This document shows, one piece after another, positions 30,536 to 40,118 of a DNA stretch of 44,610 bases (within the stretch, counting starts at the first letter, position 1; every line of letters starts with the position of its first letter). The notes under the pieces are model-generated. The model ran no database searches. It saw nothing but the letters and a program-made list of their open reading frames with translations, and was not told the origin of the DNA. Made by a program: the position numbers and the translations under genes. Location of the stretch: contig CAAGKF010000138.1 in assembly GCA_900770345.1 (NCBI GenBank), positions 1-44,610 of the forward strand, read 5' to 3'. This DNA is from Lachnospiraceae bacterium. GTDB taxonomy: Bacteria > Bacillota > Clostridia > Lachnospirales > Lachnospiraceae.

Positions 30536-32535
30536 AGAAGATTCTGCTGGGAATTGCCGCCTTTGTTTTGTTCACAATCTTACTGGGGTTTGGTCTTAAT
30601 ACGCTGTTTTTGATTCTGGTGCCTTCCCTGTTAGGTACATATGATGGAAGCTTGATTGACTATTCCCTTTTGTTTCGTTTGGATACCTATCTTTATGGTG
30701 CAGTGGCTGTAGTTCTGCTGGTGCTGCTGGTACTGCTTTTTAAACGTCCTTCTGCGAAAAAAGCAAAAAAGCTGATGAAGTCCAAGGCGAAGGGATTTGA
30801 AAGTAATCTGGAAAATTCCCGCTTCATGACTGACAAAGAAAGGGATTACAACTTTAGTCCGTATAAATTTACAAAACTGAATGAATCGAAAAAGGACGGT
30901 ATTCCGGTTTACGCGCAATATAATAAGAAAAGAAAGGAACTGGATATCAATCTGGCATCACCGATGCATGGACTCATTATCGGTGCTACCGGCAGTGGTA
31001 AGACGACCACCTTTATCAATCCAATGATTCAGATCCTTGGTAATTCTGCCGCCGGTTCTTCCATGATCTGCACAGACCCGAAGGGAGAACTGTTTCAGCT
31101 TCACAGTGGAATGCTGCAGGAACGTGGATACAAGGTGATGGTTTTGGATCTGAGAGATCCGTACAGTTCTTTCCGTTGGAATCCGCTGGGGGATATCTAT
31201 GACCGTTATCAGGAGTACCTCCATACGGGAGATGAGATTTATAAGCATTTCGATCCTGTGACAGAAAACGAACTTGAACTGGTGAATCCGGTAGAGAGTT
31301 ATGGTGAAGAGTGGTATGAATACGAGGGCAAAGCGTATGCCGTGCGCAGGGAGCTCCTGACTTACCTGAAAATAACCAGACAGAAGATCTTCGATGAACT
31401 CTATGAGGACCTAAACGACCTGATCAGTGTCATCTGCCCGATTGAATCGAAGGATGACCCGGTTTGGGAGAAGGGTGCCCGTTCTCTGATTATGGCGGTT
31501 TGTCTGGCCATGCTGGAAGACAGTGAATATCCGGAGCTGGAGATGACCAGAGAGAAATTCTGTTTCTACAATATTAACAAAGCCATAGGCAATTCCGATA
31601 ACGATTATGAGGCGCTGCGAAACTTCTTCAAAGGCCGTTCTCCATTATCCAAAGCGGTTGGATTATCAAAACAGGTTCTTTCGGCGGCTGAGAGTACCTT
31701 GGCAAGCTATATGTCGATTGCCTTTGATAAGCTGTCTATGTTCAACGATGAAGGTCTTTGTTCTCTTACATCCGCTACGGATATTGACCCGCTTCAGTTT
31801 GCGATGGAACCGACGGCACTGTTTTTGAAGATACCGGATGAGAAAGATACCAGACATGCGCTGGCAGCTGTATTTATTCTTTGTATCTATAAAGCGCTGA
31901 TCAAAGTAGCTTCTTCCCGTGAAGATTTGAGTCTTCCGCGAAATGTATACTTCATTCTGGATGAATTTGGAAACATGCCGAAGATCGATAAGTTTGACAA
32001 GATGATCACCGTAGGTCGAAGCAGAAAAATCTGGTTCAACATGGTTGTCCAGTCTTACGCACAGTTAAACAACGTATACGGGGATACGGTAGCCAATATT
32101 ATTAAGAGCAACTGCGGTATGAAGATGTTCATTGGTTCCAATGATATTGAAACCTGTGAGGAATTTTCCAAGCTGTGCGGAAATATGACGGTTTCCACCT
32201 CCAGTATTTCCACGGCCATGGGAGATAAGGCCGGTAATATCAATGTGTCCAGCCAGCTGCAGACCAGACCGTTGATTTATCCGTCTGAGCTGCAGAAGCT
32301 GAATAATAAGACTGACACCGGCAATGCAATCATTGTTACCTTCGGCAATTATCCGCTGAAAACAAAATTCACACCGAGTTATAAATGTCCACTGTATCAG
32401 ATGAAGATGATGGATCAATCGGATATCCGTATGAATGCATTTTTTGGTGACGACGTTTACTATGATCTGGAAGAACGGAATTACATTGCAGAATCAATGA
32501 GAAATCAGGAAGTACAGGAAACACAGGAGGGATAA
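30529..32535 (+). CDS. VirD4/TraG-like type IV coupling ATPase
   Basis: A 668-residue membrane-bound ATPase that would bring substrates to the secretion channel. Two TM helices lie at about residues 5-30 and 45-72. Walker A GATGSGKTTTF is near residue 151 and Walker B ILDEFGNMP near 474, with VVQSYAQLNNVYGD after it. TraG/VirD4-like C-terminal segments follow (IKSNCGMKMFIGSNDIETCE). It starts at ATG 30529 after AAAGGAG, overlapping the CPBP gene. In conjugation it binds the relaxase; none is seen here. Confidence 0.9.
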   Translation: MVKKILLGIAAFVLFTILLGFGLNTLFLILVPSLLGTYDGSLIDYSLLFRLDTYLYGAVAVVLLVLLVLLFKRPSAKKAKKLMKSKAKGFESNLENSRFMTDKERDYNFSPYKFTKLNESKKDGIPVYAQYNKKRKELDINLASPMHGLIIGATGSGKTTTFINPMIQILGNSAAGSSMICTDPKGELFQLHSGMLQERGYKVMVLDLRDPYSSFRWNPLGDIYDRYQEYLHTGDEIYKHFDPVTENELELVNPVESYGEEWYEYEGKAYAVRRELLTYLKITRQKIFDELYEDLNDLISVICPIESKDDPVWEKGARSLIMAVCLAMLEDSEYPELEMTREKFCFYNINKAIGNSDNDYEALRNFFKGRSPLSKAVGLSKQVLSAAESTLASYMSIAFDKLSMFNDEGLCSLTSATDIDPLQFAMEPTALFLKIPDEKDTRHALAAVFILCIYKALIKVASSREDLSLPRNVYFILDEFGNMPKIDKFDKMITVGRSRKIWFNMVVQSYAQLNNVYGDTVANIIKSNCGMKMFIGSNDIETCEEFSKLCGNMTVSTSSISTAMGDKAGNINVSSQLQTRPLIYPSELQKLNNKTDTGNAIIVTFGNYPLKTKFTPSYKCPLYQMKMMDQSDIRMNAFFGDDVYYDLEERNYIAESMRNQEVQETQEG

Positions 32536-32540
32536 GCAAT

Positions 32541-34049
32541 ATGAGAACAGGCAGGAAATGGGCGATTGCTCTGGCTACGGCATTGATGGTCAGTACGGTT
32601 TCTGTGAGTTCCTATGGCGCAGTCATTACATACAATTCAAAATATTCTGACAGCACATCTTCCGACCAGGAGAAGGAAGAAAAAGCCGGACCCGGATTTC
32701 AGTATCTGGATGAAGAGACGGAAGTGATTGAGGAGACAACGGAGTTTGCAGGACCGGGTGTGAAAAAAGTAAATTTAACAGAACACTATCACGAAGATTA
32801 CAAAATCTATGAAGAGTCCATCGATAATTTGTTTTTTATCTATACCAACGTGGCCAACGGCGGAATAACCAATGAAGCAGTCGTTCTTGATATTCCGTCA
32901 AACATACTTTATACCATGGAAAAAGACGGAACAGCGATGGAATACACTTCCGGCCAGAACGTATGGGAAAGAGGTACTTATGTGCTGCGGCTGACGGCGG
33001 TGGAAAATCCGGAGCTGCCGCTTTCGGAGCAGAGGGAATATCAGACCGTGTTCCGGTTCCGTATCCAGGATAAGCCCCCGGAAGCAGAAACCGCAGAGAT
33101 AGAAGCTGTGGGCAACACATTCGATTCCCTTCCCGACAATTCCGCAACAGTTCTGGATCTGGAAGCACTAGAAGAAGCTGCAAGGCAAGAGGAACTCGAA
33201 GAAACGCAGGCAGAAGCTGCAAGGCAAGAGGAGCTCGAAGAAACGCAGGCAGAAGCTGAGGAAGTCTTGCCTGCGGAAACAGAGGAGCCTTTCCGGTGTC
33301 AGACGTATGACCCGATGATCGGGAAATATCGGGTAACACTGGAAAACGGAGTTGAGCTGATATCTACCGTTCCGGAAGGTTACATTGGTCCGGACTCTGT
33401 GGAGATTACCGTCCAGGGTGATGCGCCATCGGAAATTGAGTTATATCGAAATGATGAATTACAGGAATTTGTGAATGGCAACAGCCTGATGGAAGCGGGT
33501 GTGTATCGCCTGGAGGCAGACGGAAAAATATACTCTTTCCGGATCGTATCGCAGGCCTCTGATCTGGAATATTACCCGGCGCCGGTTGGAATGCGCTTTA
33601 CAAGACTGTTTCTGGAGGACGAACCGCAAAGCCTGCAGTCGGATCAGCTTCTGGTTATGGAATCGGATGGAACCTACACAATTTTTATGGAAGGAGATGC
33701 GGGAGATGAGCTGGAGGTTGTGCTGAGGAAAGACACAGCAGCACCGGAGGTTCAGGTGACCGTAGATGGCGGAAATGCCAGTATCCAGTATCTGTCGGAT
33801 GACATAACTGACATTGCCCTTGTAAAAGATGGGACAAATGTTGACGGATTCCACGGCACGATGATTTCTTCCCCGGGCAAGTACCGATTGACGGTATCAG
33901 ATGCGGCCGGCAATGAGACGGTCAGAGAATTTGTGCTGAAATATCAGATCAATCTGTATGGGATTGCAGCTGTATTTATGTGTATCCTGGTGATAGCCGG
34001 TGGTGGAGTATTTGTCTTCCATACGAAGAGAAACATGAAGATCCGTTAA
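32541..34049 (+). CDS. Secreted, membrane-anchored surface protein A
   Basis: A 502-residue protein with a signal peptide (cleavage near SSYGAVIT), a long outside domain, a TM helix at about residues 471-494 and the basic end HTKRNMKIR. A glutamate-rich linker near residues 212-242 has a 13-residue unit repeated twice (DNA 33174-33212 and 33213-33251, period 39). Downstream are ISTVPEGY and a late Ig-like part starting DTAAPEV. The product of 41141 has the same parts (ISTVPNG, DTTAPF, RRNMKVI), so they are paralogues. No known family; inferred to be a surface component of the secretion system. Confidence 0.7.
   Translation: MRTGRKWAIALATALMVSTVSVSSYGAVITYNSKYSDSTSSDQEKEEKAGPGFQYLDEETEVIEETTEFAGPGVKKVNLTEHYHEDYKIYEESIDNLFFIYTNVANGGITNEAVVLDIPSNILYTMEKDGTAMEYTSGQNVWERGTYVLRLTAVENPELPLSEQREYQTVFRFRIQDKPPEAETAEIEAVGNTFDSLPDNSATVLDLEALEEAARQEELEETQAEAARQEELEETQAEAEEVLPAETEEPFRCQTYDPMIGKYRVTLENGVELISTVPEGYIGPDSVEITVQGDAPSEIELYRNDELQEFVNGNSLMEAGVYRLEADGKIYSFRIVSQASDLEYYPAPVGMRFTRLFLEDEPQSLQSDQLLVMESDGTYTIFMEGDAGDELEVVLRKDTAAPEVQVTVDGGNASIQYLSDDITDIALVKDGTNVDGFHGTMISSPGKYRLTVSDAAGNETVREFVLKYQINLYGIAAVFMCILVIAGGGVFVFHTKRNMKIR
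33174..33251 (+). repeat. 39-base tandem repeat inside surface protein A
   Basis: Two copies (33174-33212 and 33213-33251) coding EAARQEELEETQA twice, with one silent change (GAACTC/GAGCTC); a third copy begins at 33252 and stops after GAAGCTG. A likely site of length variation. Confidence 0.85.
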
Positions 34050-34068
34050 ATGTGGGGTGAGTGATCTT

Positions 34069-35424
34069 ATGCAATATGCCTATCTTGGTTTTGTAGAATC
34101 ACTGCAGTCAATATTTCGAAAAATCTTCGAAAATGTATTGTCGCCGGTTCTAACCGATATTCTGACAATATTCGTAAATTTTGTTACGAATGTTGTCTGG
34201 AATCTTTTTGCAGAACTGTTGATTAATCTCTTCACGGCTCTTTGTTCCGTCATTGATTTTATTGAAAGTATATTTAACGTATTCTCCGGAGTTACGCCGG
34301 TAAGTGTTTCGAAGGAAGAAATGACTCTGCTGCAGGCCATGTTTGAGATGAAGGGAATATCAACGGCCTTTCTGTATATTACCGTGATGGCTGTGGCGAT
34401 CTGTATCATTTTTACGATTTATAAGACCGTGAAATCCATCTCTGACATGGCACTGGATGATAGGAATCCTATCAGCAAGGTAATGACAGACGCGATGAAG
34501 GCGGTTGTAACCTTTATGATGATTCCGTTTCTGTGTGTATTTCTGCTTCAGATGTCATCCGCGATCACAACACAGGTGGATGTTGCATTTTCAGCCGCTC
34601 AGGGCACCAACGGAAGCATCGGCTCCATCGTATTTCTGGCAGCCGGAATGGATGCAGACAAGAATACAACAGAGGCCAAGGACATGCTTACCGGTCAGAT
34701 TGAAAAGGATCCCGGTCGGGCCCCTACTTTTTCTGACAGTATCCGGGGACCGTATATGGATGGCACAAAAGACTACCGGGATTTGAAACAGGTAAGGAAG
34801 GATTTTCATTTATCAAATTTTGATTATATTATCGGATTTGTCACAGCGATTCTTCTGATTCTGATACTGGCAGCGGTGGTATTAAAGTTTATCCGGCGAA
34901 TATTTGAATTGCTCTTGCTGTATCTGGTGTCTCCGTTGTATGTATCGACGATTCCGCTGGATGACGGAGCAATCTTTGCCAGATGGAGAGAGCTTTTTGT
35001 CGCGAAATTCTTTTCGGGCTTTGGCTCGATTTTTGCGATGAAGTATTATCTGATGGTGGTTCCGTATTTTACCAGCTCCAATCTGATTCTGTATGATTCA
35101 AAACTGCCCAACGGCACGATGATCGATAATGTGCTTCGGGTCTTCCTGATTGTGGGAGGCGCCTGGGCGGTGTATCACGGCCAGACCCTGATTATGGATA
35201 TTCTGGCGCCGCAGATTTCATTCGAAGAAAAGCAGATGGGATTAATGGCAACCGGACTCCTGACCAGAGGAACCACCATGGCCTTGTCGGCTGCCCAGAT
35301 GGGAGCAGCAAGCGCTGCCGACCACATGAAAGGTGCCGCCGGGAAGATGGGACAAAAGGCTGCGTCGGGGAAATCCGGGGAAAAAGAAGGCGGAGACAGC
35401 GGACAGAAATTTACGGGATCCTGA
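34069..35424 (+). CDS. VirB6/TrbL-like polytopic membrane protein 1
   Basis: A 451-residue protein with hydrophobic helices at about 25-65, 105-130, 150-170, 260-285, 287-305 and 345-375, the plan of VirB6/TrbL channel proteins in Gram-positive conjugation systems. A conserved segment after the central TM pair reads VSPLYVSTIPLDDGAIFARW and then RELFVAKFFSGFGS, shared with the gene at 35485. The Ser/Gly/Lys tail is cytoplasmic or outside. I use ATG 34069 after GGGGTG; a GTG at 34057 is also in frame. Confidence 0.8.
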   Translation: MQYAYLGFVESLQSIFRKIFENVLSPVLTDILTIFVNFVTNVVWNLFAELLINLFTALCSVIDFIESIFNVFSGVTPVSVSKEEMTLLQAMFEMKGISTAFLYITVMAVAICIIFTIYKTVKSISDMALDDRNPISKVMTDAMKAVVTFMMIPFLCVFLLQMSSAITTQVDVAFSAAQGTNGSIGSIVFLAAGMDADKNTTEAKDMLTGQIEKDPGRAPTFSDSIRGPYMDGTKDYRDLKQVRKDFHLSNFDYIIGFVTAILLILILAAVVLKFIRRIFELLLLYLVSPLYVSTIPLDDGAIFARWRELFVAKFFSGFGSIFAMKYYLMVVPYFTSSNLILYDSKLPNGTMIDNVLRVFLIVGGAWAVYHGQTLIMDILAPQISFEEKQMGLMATGLLTRGTTMALSAAQMGAASAADHMKGAAGKMGQKAASGKSGEKEGGDSGQKFTGS

Positions 35425-35484
35425 GACAAATAGATGAAACATGGAAAGCATGAGGATCATGAAGGAAAGAGAGGTGGAGACTGA

Positions 35485-37413
35485 ATGGAAATGGCGTATC
35501 TGGGGTTGTTCCAGAAAATATTTAACTGGGTACTGGGTCATATTTTTGATCCGGTATTTAAATGGCTGTCCACACTGTTGTCAACCGTTCTTTCCTGGGT
35601 GTTCAATGAGGTCCTGGCCGATATCCTGTTTCCTGTTCTGAAAGATACGGTTAACTATTTTATAGATCTATTTATGGATATCTTCTGTGGAGTGATCTAC
35701 GGGTTGTTTTCAGGAATATTAAAACTGATTGATTATATGGAGATCGCCTTTGACGTATTTATCGGTGTCCGCAACGTATCCTTCGGAAGCAAAGGTAATG
35801 AAATCACCGGAAGCCTTCTGGAGGTACTGTTCCAACAGGAAACGATCAATAAGACGTTCTGGATTTTAACATCGGCCGGTCTGGCAATTGCTTTGCTTCT
35901 GACGATTTACATGACTGCCAAATCGGCATTTGATCTGGATTTTGATAATCGAAAACCGGTGTCAAAGGTGCTGGCTTCCATGATGAAAACATTTGTACAG
36001 TTTTTTACAGTGCCATTTTTTGTATGGTTTGTAATCGAGCTTGCTTCGATTATTCTGCGCTCGATTACGTCTCTGTTAGGTGGGCAAAGTGAAACGACGC
36101 TTGGAAGGATTATATTTGTCATTTCTTCCTTGAATGCGGCCTTGGAGTCTAATTACAATGCAAACAACAACATATCTGGAATCACACTGGGAACAACCAG
36201 CGAGGACATATACCGCTATCCGTTTTACAGCATGGAAAAGGATTACGGAGATATCAGCGCAGTGACGAAGTTCTTTGATCTGTCGGAATTTGACTATTTG
36301 GTCGGATTTATCGCGGCGATTTTCCTGTTTTTTGTTCTTGCCGCCTGCCTGCTTAGCTTTGTGCAGAGAATTTTTGAAATCATTCTGCTTTATATCGTAT
36401 CTCCTTATTTTGTCAGCACCATACCGCTGGACGACGGGGAGAGATTTGGAAAATGGCGCGAATTATTTGTTGGAAAGACATTTTCTGGTTTTGGCTCTGC
36501 CATAGGAATGCGGCTGTATTTAATGGTGTGTCCTTTGATTATGAGCGGAAGCATCAACTTTGGCGCCGGAAGCAGTCCCGAAATGGATTATCTCGTCAAA
36601 TTATTCTTCCTGGCGGGTGGAGCATGGGCTGTATATAAGTCAGGTCCGATGCTCACGCAGATTCTGAGCTATCAGGCAGCCCAGACAGAAACGATGACTC
36701 AGAGGACTGCAAGCTACGGAATCCATCAGACCTCGAGACAGATATACCGGGGCGGGAAACAGCTGCTTTCATCGGCTCTCCGCGCAAAGGATTCGCTTGA
36801 CAACAAGAAAAAGCAGGGAACTCCGGATGAAAAAAACGAAAAGTATACGGGGAAGGAAAACGGCGCCGGGAAACAGAGTGGTTCCCAGGGCTCCGGCGGA
36901 TCATCCGGAGGTGGCGGATCGTCCGGCGGATCATCCGGAGGTGGCGGTGGTCAGAACAAATGGGCGAAGTTCGCAAGCTCACAGAATGCAAAATCTGACA
37001 AGTACGGCAGATCCGAAACACAAAGGAGCAGGATTGCGATCGGTTCTCATCGGGCCGACCAGAATAAGATTACGATCGGTTCTCATCGGCTGAACAGTCA
37101 GACGAACAGAACCGCAGCGCAGCAAACCGGAATGGCGGCACAGAACATGGCGATGCAGAACCGGCTCGTTCTCAATGGAAATCGACTTCGCTCAGAAGGT
37201 GCATTCCAGGGTTCGCGGCAGAGAGGCTTTTCCTCCGGAAGCAATAGTCAGAATTCCGCTGCCCAGAAGATCACTGTGATACGGGAAACTCAGATTCGCA
37301 CGGAGGTAGTACACGTCAGGGACAGCGGCGGTAATGCAGCACCCCGGTACAGCAGCTACAGCAAATTGGCAAAAAGACCAACGAAACCGGAAACCGGAGG
37401 AAATAGAGCATGA
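35485..37413 (+). CDS. VirB6/TrbL-like polytopic membrane protein 2, with a Gly-rich tail
   Basis: A 642-residue paralogue of the upstream protein. The first 400 residues are membrane-spanning, with VSPYFVSTIPLDDGERFGKW and RELFVGKTFSGFGS. Residues about 400-642 form a soluble, basic tail that the first copy lacks: a glycine/serine block (GSGGSSGGGGSSGG), the repeat IGSHR twice (RIAIGSHR and KITIGSHR), and Gln/Asn/Arg-rich sequence. The tail could pass the wall or bind DNA or peptidoglycan; that is inference. GAGGTGGAG lies upstream; it overlaps the virB4-like gene by four bases (ATGA). Confidence 0.8.
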   Translation: MEMAYLGLFQKIFNWVLGHIFDPVFKWLSTLLSTVLSWVFNEVLADILFPVLKDTVNYFIDLFMDIFCGVIYGLFSGILKLIDYMEIAFDVFIGVRNVSFGSKGNEITGSLLEVLFQQETINKTFWILTSAGLAIALLLTIYMTAKSAFDLDFDNRKPVSKVLASMMKTFVQFFTVPFFVWFVIELASIILRSITSLLGGQSETTLGRIIFVISSLNAALESNYNANNNISGITLGTTSEDIYRYPFYSMEKDYGDISAVTKFFDLSEFDYLVGFIAAIFLFFVLAACLLSFVQRIFEIILLYIVSPYFVSTIPLDDGERFGKWRELFVGKTFSGFGSAIGMRLYLMVCPLIMSGSINFGAGSSPEMDYLVKLFFLAGGAWAVYKSGPMLTQILSYQAAQTETMTQRTASYGIHQTSRQIYRGGKQLLSSALRAKDSLDNKKKQGTPDEKNEKYTGKENGAGKQSGSQGSGGSSGGGGSSGGSSGGGGGQNKWAKFASSQNAKSDKYGRSETQRSRIAIGSHRADQNKITIGSHRLNSQTNRTAAQQTGMAAQNMAMQNRLVLNGNRLRSEGAFQGSRQRGFSSGSNSQNSAAQKITVIRETQIRTEVVHVRDSGGNAAPRYSSYSKLAKRPTKPETGGNRA

Positions 37414-40097
37414 GAATTATTCCGAAAAAAACAAAAGTATCAATGGAATTCTTTAAGGGCATCGAAATACCGGATGTGCTGGTTGGTACGGTTGGAATTT
37501 CGATTGTCATATCAGTCCTGTTCTCCAATCTCCCGTATCGCATGGGGATTGCTCTGGGAATCGCAGTTCTGTTTGGAGCATCGATCATTCCGATTGACGG
37601 AGATAAGGGTTATCGGATGATCTACAATGTTTTAAAATATCTGGCCAGATATCGGATTTTCAGGGAAGAACCTGTAAAAAAGGGAGGACCGGCAATCAAA
37701 GATATTACTCCGTTTACGGGGATTGACGGCAGCTTCATTGAATATGGCGGAGAATACTACGGTATTGTCGTCAGCATTCCGGACATCGAATTTAAATTTT
37801 ATACGGAGTCAAGGCAGAATCAGATGATTGATCACGTCTTTGGCTCTGTACTCCGAACGATATCCGGTTCCGAGTCAGCATCCCTGATTAAGATTGACCG
37901 GCCGATTTTATATGATTCTTACCTGGAAGCAGAAGACCGCAAACTGGCAGAACTGAAAGAAGCGTTTATCAATGGTCTCCTGAATGAAGAGGAATTGACA
38001 ACCCGTGTGGGAATTATTCAGGACCGGAAAGAACAGATTCGTTTCCTCAATGACAGAGATAAGGTGTATGCACCATTTTATTATCTGGCGTTTTTCCATA
38101 AGGATAAAGAGATGCTGCTCAGTCAGGCCCGGAATATGGTCAATACTATGTCGGTCGATAACTGGGATTGTAAGATTCTTTCGGAAAAAGAACTGGTTGT
38201 GTTCCTGAAATACAATTACACCTTGTTTTTTGACGAAAGAGAAGTTTATCAGCTGACGAAAGATCAATATATGGATTGGATTCTTCCAAAACAGATAAAA
38301 ATCAACAGCCGTACGGTTCAGTATGACAATATTGTGACTCACAATTTCAGAGTGACCGATTATCCGACACTGGTGGGAAATGCCTGGGGAGCGAATCTGT
38401 TTTCAAGACCGGACACCAAGGTGGTTATGAAGATGCAGATGGTCGATCAATACAAGGGAATCCGACAGATTGACCGCGCCATCGATGAGCTGCGGGAGCA
38501 GAGCAATTCCACAGGAAAGACCAGTAGGCTTATGGAGCTTCAGACCCATGTGGACACTCTCGTAGAGGTTCTGGCCATGCTGCAGAGTGATAATGAAACT
38601 CTGTTGGATGTGAACATATTTGTCACTGCATACGATTATGAGTTATCGGAACAGATGCTGAATCCCGGAAAGAAAAAGACGTCAAATTCCATTGCGTCGA
38701 TGAAGAAACAGGTCAAACGCTCCTTATCGGAGGAAAACTTCAAATCATCCGATAACTATATGCAGCAGTTTGAGGCATATGTATCCACACAGGTTTCCGG
38801 CTGCGATGCCTATAAACACTACAGCAGAGGCATCCATTCCACATCCGTTGCCGCTGTGTTCCCGTTCGTGAATAAAAATATCTGTGATCCGAATGGTGTC
38901 TGTATCGGAAAAAACAGAGGGAAGCCGGTATTCATTGATTTCTTTGTGAGAGATAAAGAACGTGTCAACAGCAATATGGTTGTCATTGGTAAATCAGGAA
39001 GCGGTAAATCCTACGCAACCAAGACGATTCTTGCAAATCTGGCAGCGGACAACAGTAAAGTCTTTATTCTGGATCCGGAAAACGAGTATTACGGTCTGGC
39101 AAAGAACATGAACGGAAAAGTCATTGATGTGGGAAGTGCGACGCAGGGACGTTTAAATCCGTTCCACATTATTACCAGTCTCTCTGATGATGAAGAAGAA
39201 ACCGATACCATAAATACCAGCTTCGCCACACATCTGCAGTTTCTGGAAGAGTTTTACCGCCAGATTCTGCCGGGGATTGAATCGGACGCACTCGAATATC
39301 TGAATAACATCACAGTTCGCATGTATGAAGCAAAGGGAATTGATGCGGAAACGGATTTAAGTAAATTGTCAGCAGAGGATTATCCGATTTTTGATGATCT
39401 TTACGACAAGATATTAAATGATTATCAGATGTCATCCAGCGAATACGGAAAAGAAAACCTGAGAGTATTGTTAAACTACATCTCCAAGTTTGCCACCGGA
39501 GGCAGAAATTCACTCCTGTGGAATGGACCATCCTCCATTTCTACCGATGAGAACTTTATTGTATTCAATTTCCAGTCTTTGCTGGCCAATAAGAACAGCA
39601 CCATAGCAAACGCACAGATGCTTCTGGTACTGAAATGGCTGGACAATGAGGTGATCAAAAATCGTGATTATAATATTCGCTATGGTGCATCAAGAAAAAT
39701 CATTGTAGTCATCGATGAAGCACATGTATTCATTGACAGTAAATTTCCGATTGCTTTGGACTTCATGTATCAGCTGGCAAAGCGGATTCGTAAGTACAAC
39801 GGTATGCAGATTATCATCACTCAGAATATTGCGGATTTTGTCGGTACAGAAGAGCTGGTTCGAAAGTCATCGGCAATCATCAATGCCTGTCAGTATTCCT
39901 TTATCTTCTCACTGGCGCCGAACGATATGCATGATCTTTGTAAATTGTATGAGAAAGCGGGAGCCATTAATGAGAGTGAGCAGGAAGAGATTGTAAACAA
40001 TGGACGCGGTCATGCATTCGTGGTCACATCACCGTCTAACCGTACGGGAATCGAGATTGTGGCATCGAAGGATATGGAGCAGTTATTTACCGTTTAG
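37410..40097 (+). CDS. VirB4-like conjugation ATPase with N-terminal PrgI/VirB3-like segment
   Basis: An 895-residue protein, longer than the typical 600-800 residue VirB4. Residues about 18-65 hold two TM helices (VLVGTVGISIVISVLFS, YRMGIALGIAVLFGA) with a PrgI-like layout, suggesting a VirB3-VirB4 fusion. The ATPase has Walker A GKSGSGKS near residue 528 and Walker B IIVVIDEAHVFID near 766. It powers pilus and channel assembly. It starts on an ATGA overlap with the gene before it. Confidence 0.92.
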   Translation: MRIIPKKTKVSMEFFKGIEIPDVLVGTVGISIVISVLFSNLPYRMGIALGIAVLFGASIIPIDGDKGYRMIYNVLKYLARYRIFREEPVKKGGPAIKDITPFTGIDGSFIEYGGEYYGIVVSIPDIEFKFYTESRQNQMIDHVFGSVLRTISGSESASLIKIDRPILYDSYLEAEDRKLAELKEAFINGLLNEEELTTRVGIIQDRKEQIRFLNDRDKVYAPFYYLAFFHKDKEMLLSQARNMVNTMSVDNWDCKILSEKELVVFLKYNYTLFFDEREVYQLTKDQYMDWILPKQIKINSRTVQYDNIVTHNFRVTDYPTLVGNAWGANLFSRPDTKVVMKMQMVDQYKGIRQIDRAIDELREQSNSTGKTSRLMELQTHVDTLVEVLAMLQSDNETLLDVNIFVTAYDYELSEQMLNPGKKKTSNSIASMKKQVKRSLSEENFKSSDNYMQQFEAYVSTQVSGCDAYKHYSRGIHSTSVAAVFPFVNKNICDPNGVCIGKNRGKPVFIDFFVRDKERVNSNMVVIGKSGSGKSYATKTILANLAADNSKVFILDPENEYYGLAKNMNGKVIDVGSATQGRLNPFHIITSLSDDEEETDTINTSFATHLQFLEEFYRQILPGIESDALEYLNNITVRMYEAKGIDAETDLSKLSAEDYPIFDDLYDKILNDYQMSSSEYGKENLRVLLNYISKFATGGRNSLLWNGPSSISTDENFIVFNFQSLLANKNSTIANAQMLLVLKWLDNEVIKNRDYNIRYGASRKIIVVIDEAHVFIDSKFPIALDFMYQLAKRIRKYNGMQIIITQNIADFVGTEELVRKSSAIINACQYSFIFSLAPNDMHDLCKLYEKAGAINESEQEEIVNNGRGHAFVVTSPSNRTGIEIVASKDMEQLFTV

Positions 40098-40118
40098 GCA
40101 GGAAGGAGTAGAAAGAGG

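Noticed and set aside
36870..36960. Gly/Ser-rich DNA repeats as a mobile or CRISPR-like repeat
   Set aside because: It is in-frame low-complexity coding sequence in the second VirB6-like protein, with no spacer pattern.
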